From Dirofilaria immitis (taxonomy: Eukaryota; Nematoda; Chromadorea; Rhabditida; Onchocercidae): a DNA stretch of 64,000 bases. Location of the stretch: contig JAKNDB010000098.1 of assembly GCA_024305405.1 (NCBI GenBank), positions 3,343,501 through 3,407,500 of the forward strand, given 5' to 3'. A program made the translations under genes and the position numbers. Each line of letters starts with the position of its first letter. The stretch's first letter is position 1. Of the stretch, positions 13,461 through 26,256 are shown in pieces. Below the pieces are notes generated by a model. The model did no database searches, was not told the DNA's origin, and saw only the letters and a program-made list of their open reading frames with translations.

Positions 13461-15240
13461 CTTTTTATTTTAAAATTATTTAAAAAAATATAAAATTTTT
13501 GGGTGACATGAAGTTTTCAGGTAATTAGTTGTAAAGAATGATGAAAAGAAAGAAACTTCATCTTTTATTTTTCTTTTTCTTTTTTTTAAATCATCAAATT
13601 ATTTTGCTTCATAGTCCGTTTTACTAATTGTCCAAAACTTTTTTAATCATTTTCTTATTTTGACTCTTATATTTCTCTTAATTAACTGAATATTTTTGTC
13701 GTTTATATTTCATTTAATTTATCTATGCGTTACATATATGTATAAATATATTTTTTTAATTTTGTGTTAATTTTATTTTTACGATTATTTAACTCATTTT
13801 ATTTTTTCATCCTTTTTTTTTCCCAATTATCTAAAAAATTTACCTAATTTTCTCATTCTACCTTAATCATTTAAAAATTTCATAATTTTTTTTTTTTTTA
13901 GATATTTCTAATTAAAGATAACATTTCTTTTTGCCTAAAATTAGTCTCATTTAAACGACAAAAAAAAAGATAGCAAAATAAATTAAGACGATAGGAAAAT
14001 AAAATGAAGTATGATGAGATTTAAAATATATATTTGCTAGTATTCGTAATATTTTATGCATATTTTTTTTTTTGATTATTTCTTAAAGTCATATGTTGGA
14101 AAAAAGAAAAAAAAAAAAGAGAGATAAAGTTGCTATTATTAAAAGTTATCGCATATGTCGCTCAGCAACTGTTATAATATCGAAATGAATGATTGATGCG
14201 TTTTAATTGATGTGCTGATAAAAGACAAAATGTAGGATGATAGCAATGACAAACAATATAATCTGCATAATTATATTATATGCTTGCATTATTTTTTTCC
14301 CCAAAATAATGTATGTTAAGCATAAATGCAAAAATATGCAATTATTTGTTCAATAAATTTAAATTTCAAAAAAAAAAAAAAAAAAAGCAAAAGAATCCTC
14401 GTTACAAATTACCGTTGTAGGATGAAAATTTGTTGAAAGCAAAAAATTAAGATTTGCAAATAGAATCATGAAAGGTTTCGTTTTTTTTTCCTTTTTCGTG
14501 AAATTATCATTTTCAAATCGTGATTTTTGATCTAGAGCAAAAATTCGCATGCGATTTTGTTATTAGATTTATAACATTTAATTTCATTATCAATAAATTG
14601 TTATTCTGTTTTTTAAATTACTTTTTTAAATATTCAAAATACAATGTAGTTTTAGGCTCATATTTTCAATGCTAAAATTTTGATTCAAATTAGTAATTTT
14701 TAATGAATAAATTTATTTTTGAATTTGAAATATTAAATCTAAGCATCCTAAATTTCTCCAACAAAATTTTGAAATCAATCGTTCTAATTGAAATAATATT
14801 TCTACCTTTCTTGAATGAATTTATGATATAACTGGAAAATTGTCAAGAAAATTTGATGTACAATATTTTAATACAACGAACTAACTATTCTGCTTGTAAA
14901 TTTTAAAATTTCTTCAAATCATTTCTAAGTTTTAATTTAAAGAATTTCTATTTATGCCATTTCGTGGTGGTACGTAAATATTTTAAACTATCTTTTCTGA
15001 TAAAACTTTTAAATTATAAAAGTTCGAAACATTAAAATTATTATGAAATATCTTAAACTTATTATTATTACTAATACTTTTTCCTCAAATTTACAATAAA
15101 TGTTTCAATTTTTAATGCTTTTCTTTTATTGTAAATCATTTTTGTTTTCATTTCTTTTTCCAATATATTTAAAATATTTCAAAAAACATTCATTAAATAA
15201 TAAATATTTTTATATAGCAATAAAATTTCTTATACATTTC

Positions 15241-15265
15241 ATCATCATCATCATCATCATCATCA

Positions 15266-15306
<41 letters not shown>

Positions 15307-15317
15307 TATCATCATCC
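15241..15317. repeat. (CAT)n trinucleotide microsatellite
   Basis: About 24 CAT units with one interruption (ATTCAT) at 15267 and another (TTATC) near the end. The 'poly-His' open frame over it has no coding support. Confidence 0.9.
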
Positions 15318-16144
15318 ATTTTCATTAAAATATTAAATGAGTGAAATATTCTCGAGAACGAATAAATTAAAAATATATTTACTATATTTTGATATATTAG
15401 GAAATTAAAAATTTGTCATATATATATATATATATATATAGATAATTCTTAAATTAGTTTAGTTTAATTATATATATAGATAATATTAAAAATAAAAACA
15501 AGCATATTTTTATTAGCATGAATAATTATAATTATTATGATATTAAAGGTAACATTTACCTGGCAAAGATATTAGCATTAATGTGAATGATTTTAGTTGT
15601 CAACATTCTTAATTATTAATTTTAATTAGATGCAAAATATTTGATTCATTTACATCAACTATCAACAAATTCAATCATTTCTTCAAAGTTAGGAAAAAAC
15701 ATAGATAAAATTATTTTATGGATGAAAAAAAAAAGAAAAGAAAAATTCTTAAATTAAAATCATCAATGCAAGTGTTGAGAATAATTTTGAAATAAATATG
15801 ATGATATTCTAATTGTTTTTTATTGTTATTTTTATTATTGGATTTTTTCGTTCTTTTCCGTTTTAATAATTTTGTTGATATATAATTAGTTTAAATTATT
15901 ATTATTATGAAGCTGCAAGAACATTTATTAATAAGAAAAGTCTTCAAGAGTTTAGATGAAATAAAATTTAATCAATGTCTTAGAGATATTTAATAATAAA
16001 ATAAATAATTATTGCTGCATAAATGATAACTTCATATATTCAACAATAAATTAGTCTGATAAGTTTTGCGATATTGATTTGTTCCATCAGTTTTTTTTCC
16101 TCTTCCAAATATATTTTTCAACTCATTTTGTAGAAATAAATATA

Positions 16145-16375
16145 ATATAAATATTAAACGTACGTGAAGCGTGCGTAAAATAAAGAGATAAAATAATCAA
16201 AGTATGATGTATATATATATATATATATTAAACGTTCACGTTTAAAGCAAAGTATATATATAAATATTAAACGTAAGTGAAGCATTAAACAAGGAATAAA
16301 GTAATCAAAGTATGATATAAATATTAAACGTACGTCAAGTGTGCGTAAAGCAAAAGATAAAGAAGTCAACGGATG
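16145..16375. repeat. Imperfect tandem repeat with ATTAAACGTACGTGAAG core
   Basis: Three diverged copies of a unit of about 65-85 bases share AAATATTAAACGTACGT and a trailing AAAGTATGAT(G)TATAAATA segment. A (TA)n expansion sits inside the first inter-copy region (16207-16228). The ACGTACGT-type core is palindromic. Confidence 0.55.
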
Positions 16376-17210
16376 AATGGAGTAGGAAAGAAAAAAGTAT
16401 TTAAATATTATTAACATAATGGAAAAGTTAGAATAAAAAAAAAATTTTTAGGAAACAAAAATGAATGGAATAAAAAAAAAAAAAAAAGGAAACGAATGAT
16501 TTCTCAGTAACATTTCTGCCTTAATCAATTAAGTATTAAATCATTTCAAAAAGCCAAGAGATAACTATCTTAAAAGTCAAATAATGATGTTTTACTATTT
16601 GCACTTCTTCAAATTAAATATATTTCATGATACTTGATTTTAGCTTCGAATAAAAAAATAAAAAAATAAGAGATAAAAGCTGGCCAAAATAAAACTGACA
16701 AAATGTTCAAATCAATAAATATATATAGATATAATTTTTTTTTTTTCATAGTTTTATATCATATATAAATAATTGCGTAATTATATTCAATAACTATAGC
16801 AAGCTATATATATGGTTGTATTTTATTCCTACTCAATGATATAATCATTATAATAATTTATCCATTAAATTGAATCATTATTATATCATATTCATCAAAT
16901 TCTTTAAATTGACGTAATGATTGTTTGTTGTGTGCTATTGCGTATTTTTGAAGAACTAAATTCTCTAATAATAAGTTAAAGAATAAAAAGAAAAAAAATA
17001 AATAAATAATAAAATGATTACTCTAACTAGCATTATCATTTCCGTATGAAATGAAAGAAATACTGATGCATAATCGAAGTAAATATTATTTTCTAAATCA
17101 TTGATTTTTGAAATATTGATAATTATTATTGCTTTATGCAAATTTTTTTTTGTTGAAAAAAATAATTGTATTATTTAAATGAAATTATTGATAGATTAAT
17201 TAATAGTTGC

Positions 17211-17515
17211 AGGAAATTAGAATAATTTAACGATTATAATAGAAGCATCGAATTTATTTTCGAATAAATGTTTACTAAATAAGAAATTGCGAAAAATTCA
17301 CTTACGAAAATATATTTCGTGAGAACTTTTTATCGCAAAATTCTTCATTAAATCATAATCTATTCGAGGAAATCAGAATTACTTAACAATTGAGTATCGA
17401 ATTTATTTTCAAATGAATCTTTACTGAATAAGAAATTTAGAAAAATTTAATTTTTACGAAATATATTTCGTAAGAAATTTATTATCATAAAAACTTTTCA
17501 TGCACAATCATAATA
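17211..17515. repeat. Tandem duplication of about 156 bp
   Basis: The segment beginning AGGAAATTAGAATAATTTAAC at 17211 recurs in diverged form from 17367 (AGGAAATCAGAATTACTTAAC). Matching landmarks include ATCGAATTTATTTTC, TTTACT(A/G)AATAAGAAATT and ACGAAA(A)TATATTTCGT. The last landmark is itself a palindrome present in both copies. Confidence 0.6.
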
Positions 17516-18121
17516 TTACATTTAACTGAAACTGTTTATAATACTTTGAACATTCTGCAAAAAAATATTTCAATGAAAATGGAAATTAAAATTTGTTCAA
17601 AATTTTAATGAATTTCAACAGTGTATCTAAATAAGGATGAAAAAAAAAAGTAAGTAGTTAACGGAAAATGTAAAAATGATCATGAAAACTATTATTGTTT
17701 AATTTAGCAGAAAAAAAAAGAAGAAGAAGAATAAGGAAAAAAAAAGCAAACATTTATCAGCATGAAAATTCAAATAGGTGCAAAATAGTGGAAGTATAAA
17801 TCAGGAGAAAATTATTTGTAAAAATTTAGAATTCTCGAGAAATACAAGCGAATGAAGTATAAATTTCTGGCTGCGACAGAATAATTGTTCCGATAAAATT
17901 AAAGTAATAGATTGCTAACATAATTCGATTGAAAAAAAAGTAAAATAAAATAAAGTAAGAAAAAAAAAACGAAAAACGAAAGAGAAATCATTCATGCATT
18001 CAATTATTGCTGCAAAATTTCCATTTATATTTCAAGGTAACATGATAAAGTTGGAACATGAAACTTTTTAAATTAAATATTTTCTAAAATGTGCAATCTA
18101 TTTAATCATACGATAATATAA

Positions 18122-18152
18122 ATTAAAATTGTGTTTACAACACAATTTTAAT
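18122..18152. repeat. Perfect 14-bp hairpin inverted repeat
   Basis: The arm ATTAAAATTGTGTT (18122-18135) is followed by a 3-base loop TAC and the exact reverse complement AACACAATTTTAAT (18139-18152). No gene is adjacent. It could form a cruciform or be the fold-back remnant of a small element. Confidence 0.7.
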
Positions 18153-21069
18153 CGATGTTAATCAAACTTTAAATAATAAATAAAATGACAAGTTTATAAT
18201 TGAATTAATTTGCATTAACTAAATTCCAAATGATCGATATAAAATGATATTCAATAAACAATTTAGATTAATTAAATCTTATGTACTTAATAAAATGCTA
18301 CTTTTTTTTCGTATCATAAAATTTTTTCTTCTCAACAACCGTCATATAAGATGTAATAATTAAACTTGAAATATTGTTATAATTTTTCAAAGTTTGATTT
18401 TGCCATTCATTCAAAAGTAAGTAATGTAGCATTCTTAGTTCGAATTCTTTTTCGGTTTCCTTTTTTTTTTTTTAGTATTTCAAATTAGTTTAAACAAACA
18501 ATGTTGCATTCCTTTGTAATCATTTGTACGAAAAGTGAATTATTCTTGCTCTGCAAAAATTGTAATCATTTAAAGAAAGATGAATTTATTTTTTTCTTTT
18601 TTTTTGTTTATTCATTGAAATATTTCGTCTAGTCTTTTTTTGCTAAATAAATATGCTTGATTTATTTTTATCTTCTTTTAACCAAATTTTAAATCATCAC
18701 ATTTATTGAATGAAATAGCAAATTTATCATCGTTGATTTCAATGAGTTAAATTGCTAAATGCTATGTATTATTTTGAAATTTATCAATAACTTTTCATTC
18801 TTTCAACTTACTATAACAATTGATTAAAATTTGCTGCAAAAATCGTCTTATAGAAAATAGTAAAAATGAAATAGATAATAATGTTGCTTATTTGACTTAT
18901 GGCATATAAAAATTTTGCAACAATTGATAAATGATAAGTTTATCATCAATTTAAATTCGATATTTGATTGTGATAGAAGAATAAATTGCATTATAAAGTT
19001 TCATTTATTAACATCGAAAAATTGTTTTCTTGAAAGTGTTAAAATTAAATTTGTCCCGATTGAATTTTAAATCTATCATTTCCTTACTACTCATGCAGAA
19101 GAAAAGCTTTATTACCGACTGATTAAAGTCTTAAAATATTTCCATATATCAGATTAATATTAAAAATTAAATTTTCATATATATAATGGCTAATTTCAAA
19201 TTAATATAAAGTTCATACAATAACAATTATAATGAATACTTCAGTATAAAATTTAACATTATTATTATATCATAAAATGAAATAACTTTCCTTGCGATAC
19301 TTCAAATATCAAAAAGTTTTAATTTACAATTGATAATAATTAATAATTATCAATATTGCTGATATAATGACTTATAAAAATTTATCATTCCCATTCGTTA
19401 AATTCGAGATAAATCGTTAGGATAAAACTTTAGAAATTCTGATAAAAATATGATCAAAGTTTTGGTAAACTTATACAATCTGAAATTTAAATTAAATGTT
19501 TAAAATAACATTGATAGCTATTGTACTGTTGCTTATAAACAGCTTAATAAATTATATTACTGTATTTACTAATAAACAGTATTAATGAGTTATCTTACTG
19601 TATTATTAACTTATTTCTCATTTTCGATGTATTATCTTCTATAAAACATATGGTGGAACATTTTCTTCATTAAATATTTGTACTTCATTTTATTTATTGC
19701 TTTATTAGATTATATTATATCATTTCTCGATTATATTTCTATCACTTTCACTTTATTATATTATATTTTTTATTTAAGTTTACATCAGTGAAATTTCTCG
19801 AAAATTCATCAACAAATATTCCGAAAAAAATTTCTTCAATCATTTTGCACGAAACAAATTTATATTTGTATTTCATTATCACAGGAAAAATTTTATTAAT
19901 CAATATTAATACAATTATTTGTTACTGATAATATATGTAAATATATCAAATAGATATCCAAAATTTGTTAAGTACAAATAATTCTGTAAACAATTTGATA
20001 AAAATTTTAACATTGTCTTTATTTCGCAATAAAAGATAATTTTTATTTTTGATAATTTTTTTTTTTAATAAAAGATAGTATATATGCAATTATGCTAATA
20101 ATATCGCAATAATCTAACGAATTCGCATCAAAACACTTTCGTTAATTGTTCTCATGAAGTGTAAAATATATTTTTGATTACTTTACATAAACAATTCTGA
20201 GATTTTATTTCGAAATGCAGGAATTTTGCTTAAAAATTAAATTTATCGATGATGCATTCATGAAATTGCAAATAATAAGAAGTAAATTAAAATTGTAAAT
20301 TATCATTGAAATGATTGTTTACTTTGATAAATTAAACTATTATCAAATTTCAATTTAAAATATTTTATCACAATGCCATAGCATTTATAACAATTGAATA
20401 AAATATATTTTATCACAATATCATACCATTTATAACAATTCAACAATTAATTAATAATTGGAATAAGATATGATCATAGAATGACCATATGATAAGATCA
20501 ATAAAACATACATATATAAATTGATAATATACATGCGCGTAAAATGTTCATATTTATCGAACTTTACATCATATCAATTCATATTGCTTATTAGTTATCA
20601 TTATCAGTAACTTCTTCTCATGTTGCCTTGACATATAAATTTAATGATTGTTTACGTTTCATTTAATCTTGTCATTATTTTCAAATAAGAATGATAAAAT
20701 GATGATAATTTAAATGAATGAAATGACAAAAATTATAGAAAAAAAAGTATCAAAAATTTAGCTATTTTTTTATTATTTCATGCATGGAAGTATTTGAATT
20801 TATAAAAATTATTTAAATATAAATTTTTGAGTTTTAAAAATTTAATAAACAAATTCATTCAACTTAGCAATGCATTTATGACATGTAATTTTCTTAAAAG
20901 AAATATCATAATTCGTTTAACTTATTTTAGCAAAATTACAATAATTTTAAATTTCAATTTTTGACTTTAATAAATATTTAAATTTTAATTTAAAAATAAA
21001 AACAATCAAATGCATTTAAATTAGTCAATAGAATTGAGAAAATACTTTATTTGCATACTTTTGTTATTT

Positions 21070-21560
21070 TAAATTATTATAACTATTTTCGACCATATAA
21101 TTCTGCTATTTCGCATAATATAATTTCTGTCATTTTTGACGTTTTTCCGTCATTTTCCTATCATACAATTTCGTTACTTTCAATCGTATAGTTTCGCTAT
21201 TTTAATGCTTTCTGTCATTCCTTCTTTCGCAAATTATTTCGCTGTTTCATCATTTTTCATCACAACTTTTGTTGCTTCTAAATTATACAATTCAATTATT
21301 CTCGACAACATATTGTCGTTACTTTTTCGCGTACTTTCGTCATTTTCTTGTCGCATACTTCCGTTACTTTCTATCGTATATCGTATACTGTAGTAGATTT
21401 CCGTTTGCGCCCTATCGTATATCTTATACTATTATAAACTTCCACTACCACCAACCGTATATCATGCGCTATCGTAGAATCTCATTATTGCTTATGCTTA
21501 ATTCCTCACTTCTGCACAGTTTCCTTATTTTCCATTTATAAACTATCGTATAGTTTCATT
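21070..21560. repeat. Degenerate short-unit repeat region (TTTCGTTACTTTC-like)
   Basis: About 490 bases are built from variants of TTTCG(T/C)(T/C)A(T/C)TTT and ATCGTATA(G/C)TTTC units (for example CAATTTCGTTACTTTC, TAGTTTCGCTATTT, TATCGTATATCGTATACT). The two overlapping open frames here (21136-21393 and 21269-21541) are products of the repeat and lack any domain, so I do not call them genes. Confidence 0.55.
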
Positions 21561-23137
21561 ATTTAATCGAATCGAAATATTTGCAAATTATTTCGTATAA
21601 GATGTATCAATTTATAGTTTGTTTATTAAATTATATTAGCTAAATTATTTATTATTAAAAGAAAAAAAAAATCGCTTCTTAAATTAAATAAAAGTTTCGT
21701 TATAATTATTTTCTCAATTCTGCTAAAGTTTTATTCTATTTGCTTAAATACCAAGACATGCCTAATTGTTTTCAATTGTATAATATAAAAATTAGTAAAA
21801 TAAATATTGCAAAAAAAATTAAATAAACAAATAAGATTGATAAATGAAAAAAAAAAAAATAACCAAACATATCTTACTTAAAATGAACGACGAATGAACG
21901 AAAATACACTATCCACTAAGGATAAATATTAATAAATATTTCAAGGACGAAGAAAAAAAAATATAAAATAAGCAATTTCAGTTTCCATTAAATCGAGAAA
22001 AACAAAAAAAAAAAAGAAAAACGATTATTTATTAATAAAAAAAAAAAAAGGAAGAAATTGCTAATTAATGATTTCGTCTTATAAATGATAAGAAAAAAAT
22101 GATAAAAATGAAAAAAAAAAGGTTGTCAATTTTTGTCTTTAATTGATATTTCTGTTATCAATTTTTTGTCGTTAAATGATAAAAAAAGTATCAATTTTTG
22201 TCTTTAACTGATATTCTTCCAATTGTTTTAATCGTAATAATTTCTTTCTTTTTTTTTTTTGTTAAAACTTTATTTATCGCTTCGAAAGAAAAAAGAACAA
22301 ATTTGTATTAAAATAATAGAAAAAGAAAAATTAATTTCTATCATTTGTACAGTAATTAATAAAACTGCAAATGCTCAAGGTTATTTTTTTTTCTTTTAAC
22401 TGATACGGAAATAATGATAGCAAGAAAAGAATGGTGAAATAAAAATGTGATCATTATTTGAAAATTTTAATTGTATGAGCAAGTTGCTGCTATTTTAGAA
22501 TCATCATTAGTAACGATGATAATCCCACTAAACTTCTACATTCTTGTCCTATTTCTTAAAGGTTAAATTCAATTTATAATTGTATTAATTCATTGATTAA
22601 TCAGTTATTCGGTATTTCAATTTAAAAAATTTAGCAGTATTTAATTTTGATTACAGCAAATGAAATTTATTAATTCTTATTTTTTTTAAAATTTCTAAGA
22701 AACACTTTGATATTTGATAAAATTTTCATGCGCAATTTTTATTCACATTTAATTACGATATAAGTACTTAATCATTAATGAAAATATAAATTGGAAAATC
22801 GTTTAAACAAAAAAAAAATTTAGACAAGCAAATATTAATTGGCTAAATTTATGTTAAATAACTGGACTATATTTATAGGATAATCTTAATTTTTCTTTTG
22901 CATAATAATTAATGGCATCGATAAAATTATCTGATATTTTAATGCATATAAAAAACGATCAAAAGATATCAAATTATAACTTTCAACATTTCTCCCATGC
23001 CGAATAATTCGTTTACTTTTATCATATCATTATAATATCTTAGATAAAATGAAGTGTTAATTAAATATTTTAAAAAATAATTCAAATTTTTGCTTAATTT
23101 TAAGAAATCATTGATAATTAGTTTTAACAAATAAACG

Positions 23138-26100
23138 ATGCTTTTTTTTTTTTGTTTAATTTTAGAAATAACGGGACGATTGTGTAATGATGGATGGATA
23201 TATTTTCAACCAACAAAATATTGCTATCTTTTGATTGAAAAACCAACAAATTTTAATAAAGCACAATTTGTTTGTCTTATCAAAGCAGCTAATCTTGTAA
23301 GCATACATAATGAAGTGGAAAATCGATTTGTTTCGGGTAAATTTCATTTATAATTTCAAAAATTTTTCTTTTTACCTTTTTTTTTTTAATTTCCATAAGA
23401 AAAATAAAAAATGAATAAAAACAAAAAAAGGAAAAAGGTAAGATATGCTCGAAAGAATGTATAAATCAAAAATGTCGTACTATTAATTTTCATTAATCAA
23501 AGAGATCATATTGATAAGAAGAACAGAATACGTTGGTTAAAAAAAAAGCAATTCCTATTGATTATTAGTGCAAAAAAAAATTTGGAAAAAATATTTTTTT
23601 TTTTTAGATATAAAATATATAATAAAATTTTGAATCAAAAATACAACAGACAATAAGCATCATATACCGTATTATTTAAATTTATATCATATACCGTATT
23701 ATTTAAATTTACGTCATATACTGTATTATTTAAATTGAGATCAAAAAAATACGTTTAAATATAAATCATCATAAATTAAAATAATCAGTAATAAGAAATA
23801 AATGAACTTTTATTTTTATTTATTTTGAAACAATTTATTTATTTATTTTGACATTTTCAATAATTTCGAATATTTTACGTTGCTCAGAGAATCCGATTCA
23901 GCGTAAACGTTTTTAGTATTATGAATTCTGAACGTTGAAGTTCGTTTTCTGATTTTGATAAACTTTCACTTTTTTTATGAACTCAAAAAAATAAGAAATG
24001 ATTTTTTCCTAGAAATTTTATACAAATGTGAAATAAAAATTTGTCAAAATTTTCAAGCAAATATAAATTTGAACAACGTCAAATATTAGAATATTAGAAT
24101 TGAATAAAAATAAGAATTGAATGGAATTTATTGGAATATTATGACATTTATTGATTGAAAATTATCATTACTTTCAATCTGATATCAAATATTTGTTAAA
24201 ATTTAGAAAGAAATAAAACATACGATGATTGTGTTTTTATTTGGTCAAAAAATTTTTTGTGTAAAAATAATTATATTATAATAGATGGGGTGAAAATCAA
24301 ATAGATGAAATGAAATTAATTACCAATTTTAAGTACAAATATCAAATAAGTGAAATAAAATTAATTATTAATTTTGAGTAAAAATATTATAATCTATCCC
24401 CTACCATTTTATATAATCTGTTATAAAATTTATCAGTCTTTTAACGATACGATGAAACTATTTTAGCATTTCAAAAATCTATCCAAAAAAAATAAGTATA
24501 ATTAACGAAATTTAATAAAATAATTAAAGTAAAAATAAATTACTAGAAGTAAAAAAGTAAATGGAAGCGAAAGAAACAAATTAAATAATTAAAATATTCA
24601 AGTAAAAAGTTTTTATGTTAATACAAGCGAAAATATTTGGTGATAATAACAATTATTTGATAATTTTTTATCATTTTTATTTTTATTTTTTTCTTAAAAT
24701 TATAATAAACTAAGTTGCAGGGATTTAAATAATCAAATTAAGTATTAATTTCAATAAAAAAAACCAAAAATTTTTATTTATAAAAATAAAATGAAAAGGA
24801 AGAAAATAATTTTAATTTTAATTCAAAAATGAAAATCCGTTTTCTCGTTTTTCCTTTTTTTTTTTTTTTTTTAATATTTATATATTTTAGAAATGATTGC
24901 AAAAATTGGTCAACCGATATGGCTTGGTGCAGCAATTTTTGATCGTTTAAAAATGCATGAAAATGTCGATTTATCACCATTCGATTATACAAATTGGCAA
25001 AATGGTTCAAATTTCAATCATTCATTTTTTTTCTCTTTTTTTTTGAAATCCTTTTAAAACTTTTTGAAAAAATAAATAATTTTATTTTTGCTTTATCAAT
25101 AAATAAATTTGTCCGATTCGTTCGATCATTGCATTTACTATCATTTTTGCTGTAAAATTTTGCTTCAATTTTCGTTATTTTCATTAACCAAACATTTATC
25201 ATTTGATTCGAGAAAGGAATAAAAATCAAACATCAACCGATCATTATTCATTATTTTAAGAATTAAATTATTTTAGTCGTGCAAATATTTGCAAAATTCA
25301 TATCATAAAATAATTTATTCAGAAATTTAAAATACACACATTTAAAATGGCAAAAAGAATTTTTCATAAAATTTAAAATGACAAAAAGTGGAAAGGAAAC
25401 ATCGATTTGTCGAAATTTTCAGGTATAACAAAATAACACGTAATACTAAATTTCAATTATCATACGTTTATAAGCTTTACGTGAAAAATATCTCTGACAC
25501 GTGTAATGCAAAAAGAATTTGAATTATATTCTGATATGATATTTTTATTTGAATATAAGATAAGTACGTTATTGTTTCTTGATAAAATGAAATAACAGAT
25601 AATCTATTCTCAAAAGTTGTTTCATTTGAATTTTGAAGTAAAAATAATAATTGATATTTCAGTAGACAAATAACATATTGATATTAGCAAATTAACGTAT
25701 GTACCAAAACTAATAGTTACGTGTGTTACGTATGATTTAGGAAAATGATACAGTAAATTTTGTTCATACGCTTTTTTCACGTATCATAGTAAGATAAAAA
25801 TTGACGTGATAAAGTATGCTATAAGCATATTTGCATCTGCATTTTATCATTTATATCAGTAAAATGTTCTAAATTGTACGTATCATTGATAATTTATTAA
25901 TTATTATGCAACAAATATGATATAATTATTTTATATGTTTTATTTACATTTTTCAGGAACTCAACCGATTTACGAAAAAGTCGACCGTGTGTCAAAATTA
26001 GTTCAGAGAATCGAAAATGGTTTAGTGATTGTTGCTACAAAAACCAGTACCGTATATGTGCAAAAAATTAGCCGAAAAAGGAGAACGACTGTACTTGAAT

Positions 26101-26256
26101 AAAACTATTAATATAACAAATAATATCAATCCAAAATTTGCTAATAAGTATGGTAGCACTGTGGTGAAGCAGCAAAAAGCAATAAATAAAGCAAATGATA
26201 CGGTATTTTCACTTGTTACTAACGCTTACGATAACAAAATAATTCTAACAAAGTAA
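23138..26256 (+). CDS. C-type lectin-like domain protein (three exons, reading frame broken twice)
   Basis: Exon 1 ends at 23336 (G|GTAAAT). It starts either at the acceptor TTTTAG|AAATAACG (23166) or at an ATG at 23138 that would give a short hydrophobic leader (MLFFF...). It encodes RLCNDGW, TKYCYLL and NLVSIHNEVEN, the N-terminal half of a C-type lectin fold. Exon 2 (24891-25004) gives PIWLGA and DYTNWQNG. Exon 3 starts at 25957 and carries the C-terminal half in three successive frames: GTQPIYEK, then RPCVKISSENRKWFSDCC, then PVPYMCKKLAEKGE running on to a stop at 26254-26256. The shifts fall in A5 runs at 25975-25979 and 26039-26043; one extra A in each would join all three. If the sequence is exact, the middle frame stops at 26069-26071. 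Such proteins are usually secreted carbohydrate or host-interaction lectins, but no sugar-binding EPN/QPD triplet is evident, so ligand and calcium use are unknown. Confidence 0.82.
23659..23740. repeat. 27-bp tandem repeat, three copies, in lectin intron 1
   Basis: The unit CATATACCGTATTATTTAAA starts at 23661, 23688 and 23715 (the third has ACTG for ACCG). It lies in the first intron of the lectin gene. Confidence 0.85.

Larger units (their letters stand above)
9817..23137. other. 13 kb gene desert, very AT-rich
   Basis: I see no supportable gene between the GPCR start and the lectin gene. It holds many poly-A/T tracts, a CAT trinucleotide array (15241-15317), (TA)n at 15420-15440, several imperfect tandem duplications (see separate entries), a perfect 14-bp hairpin at 18122-18152, a near-palindrome at 19330-19352, and a duplicated segment at 20356-20450 of about 56 bases. 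Short, somewhat less AT-rich patches (about 10,310-10,390 and 11,264-11,330) have brief open frames without convincing splice sites. Confidence 0.6.

Noticed and set aside
15100..15336. Open frame ending in a poly-His run
   Set aside because: The His run is the CAT microsatellite; the upstream part is AT-rich low-complexity sequence with no splice or start context.
21136..21541. Two overlapping frames with Phe/Ser/Arg repeats
   Set aside because: Explained by the TTTCGTTACTTTC-type repeat.
23162..23347. Minus-strand frame opposite the lectin exon
   Set aside because: Antisense shadow of a clearly coding C-type lectin exon.
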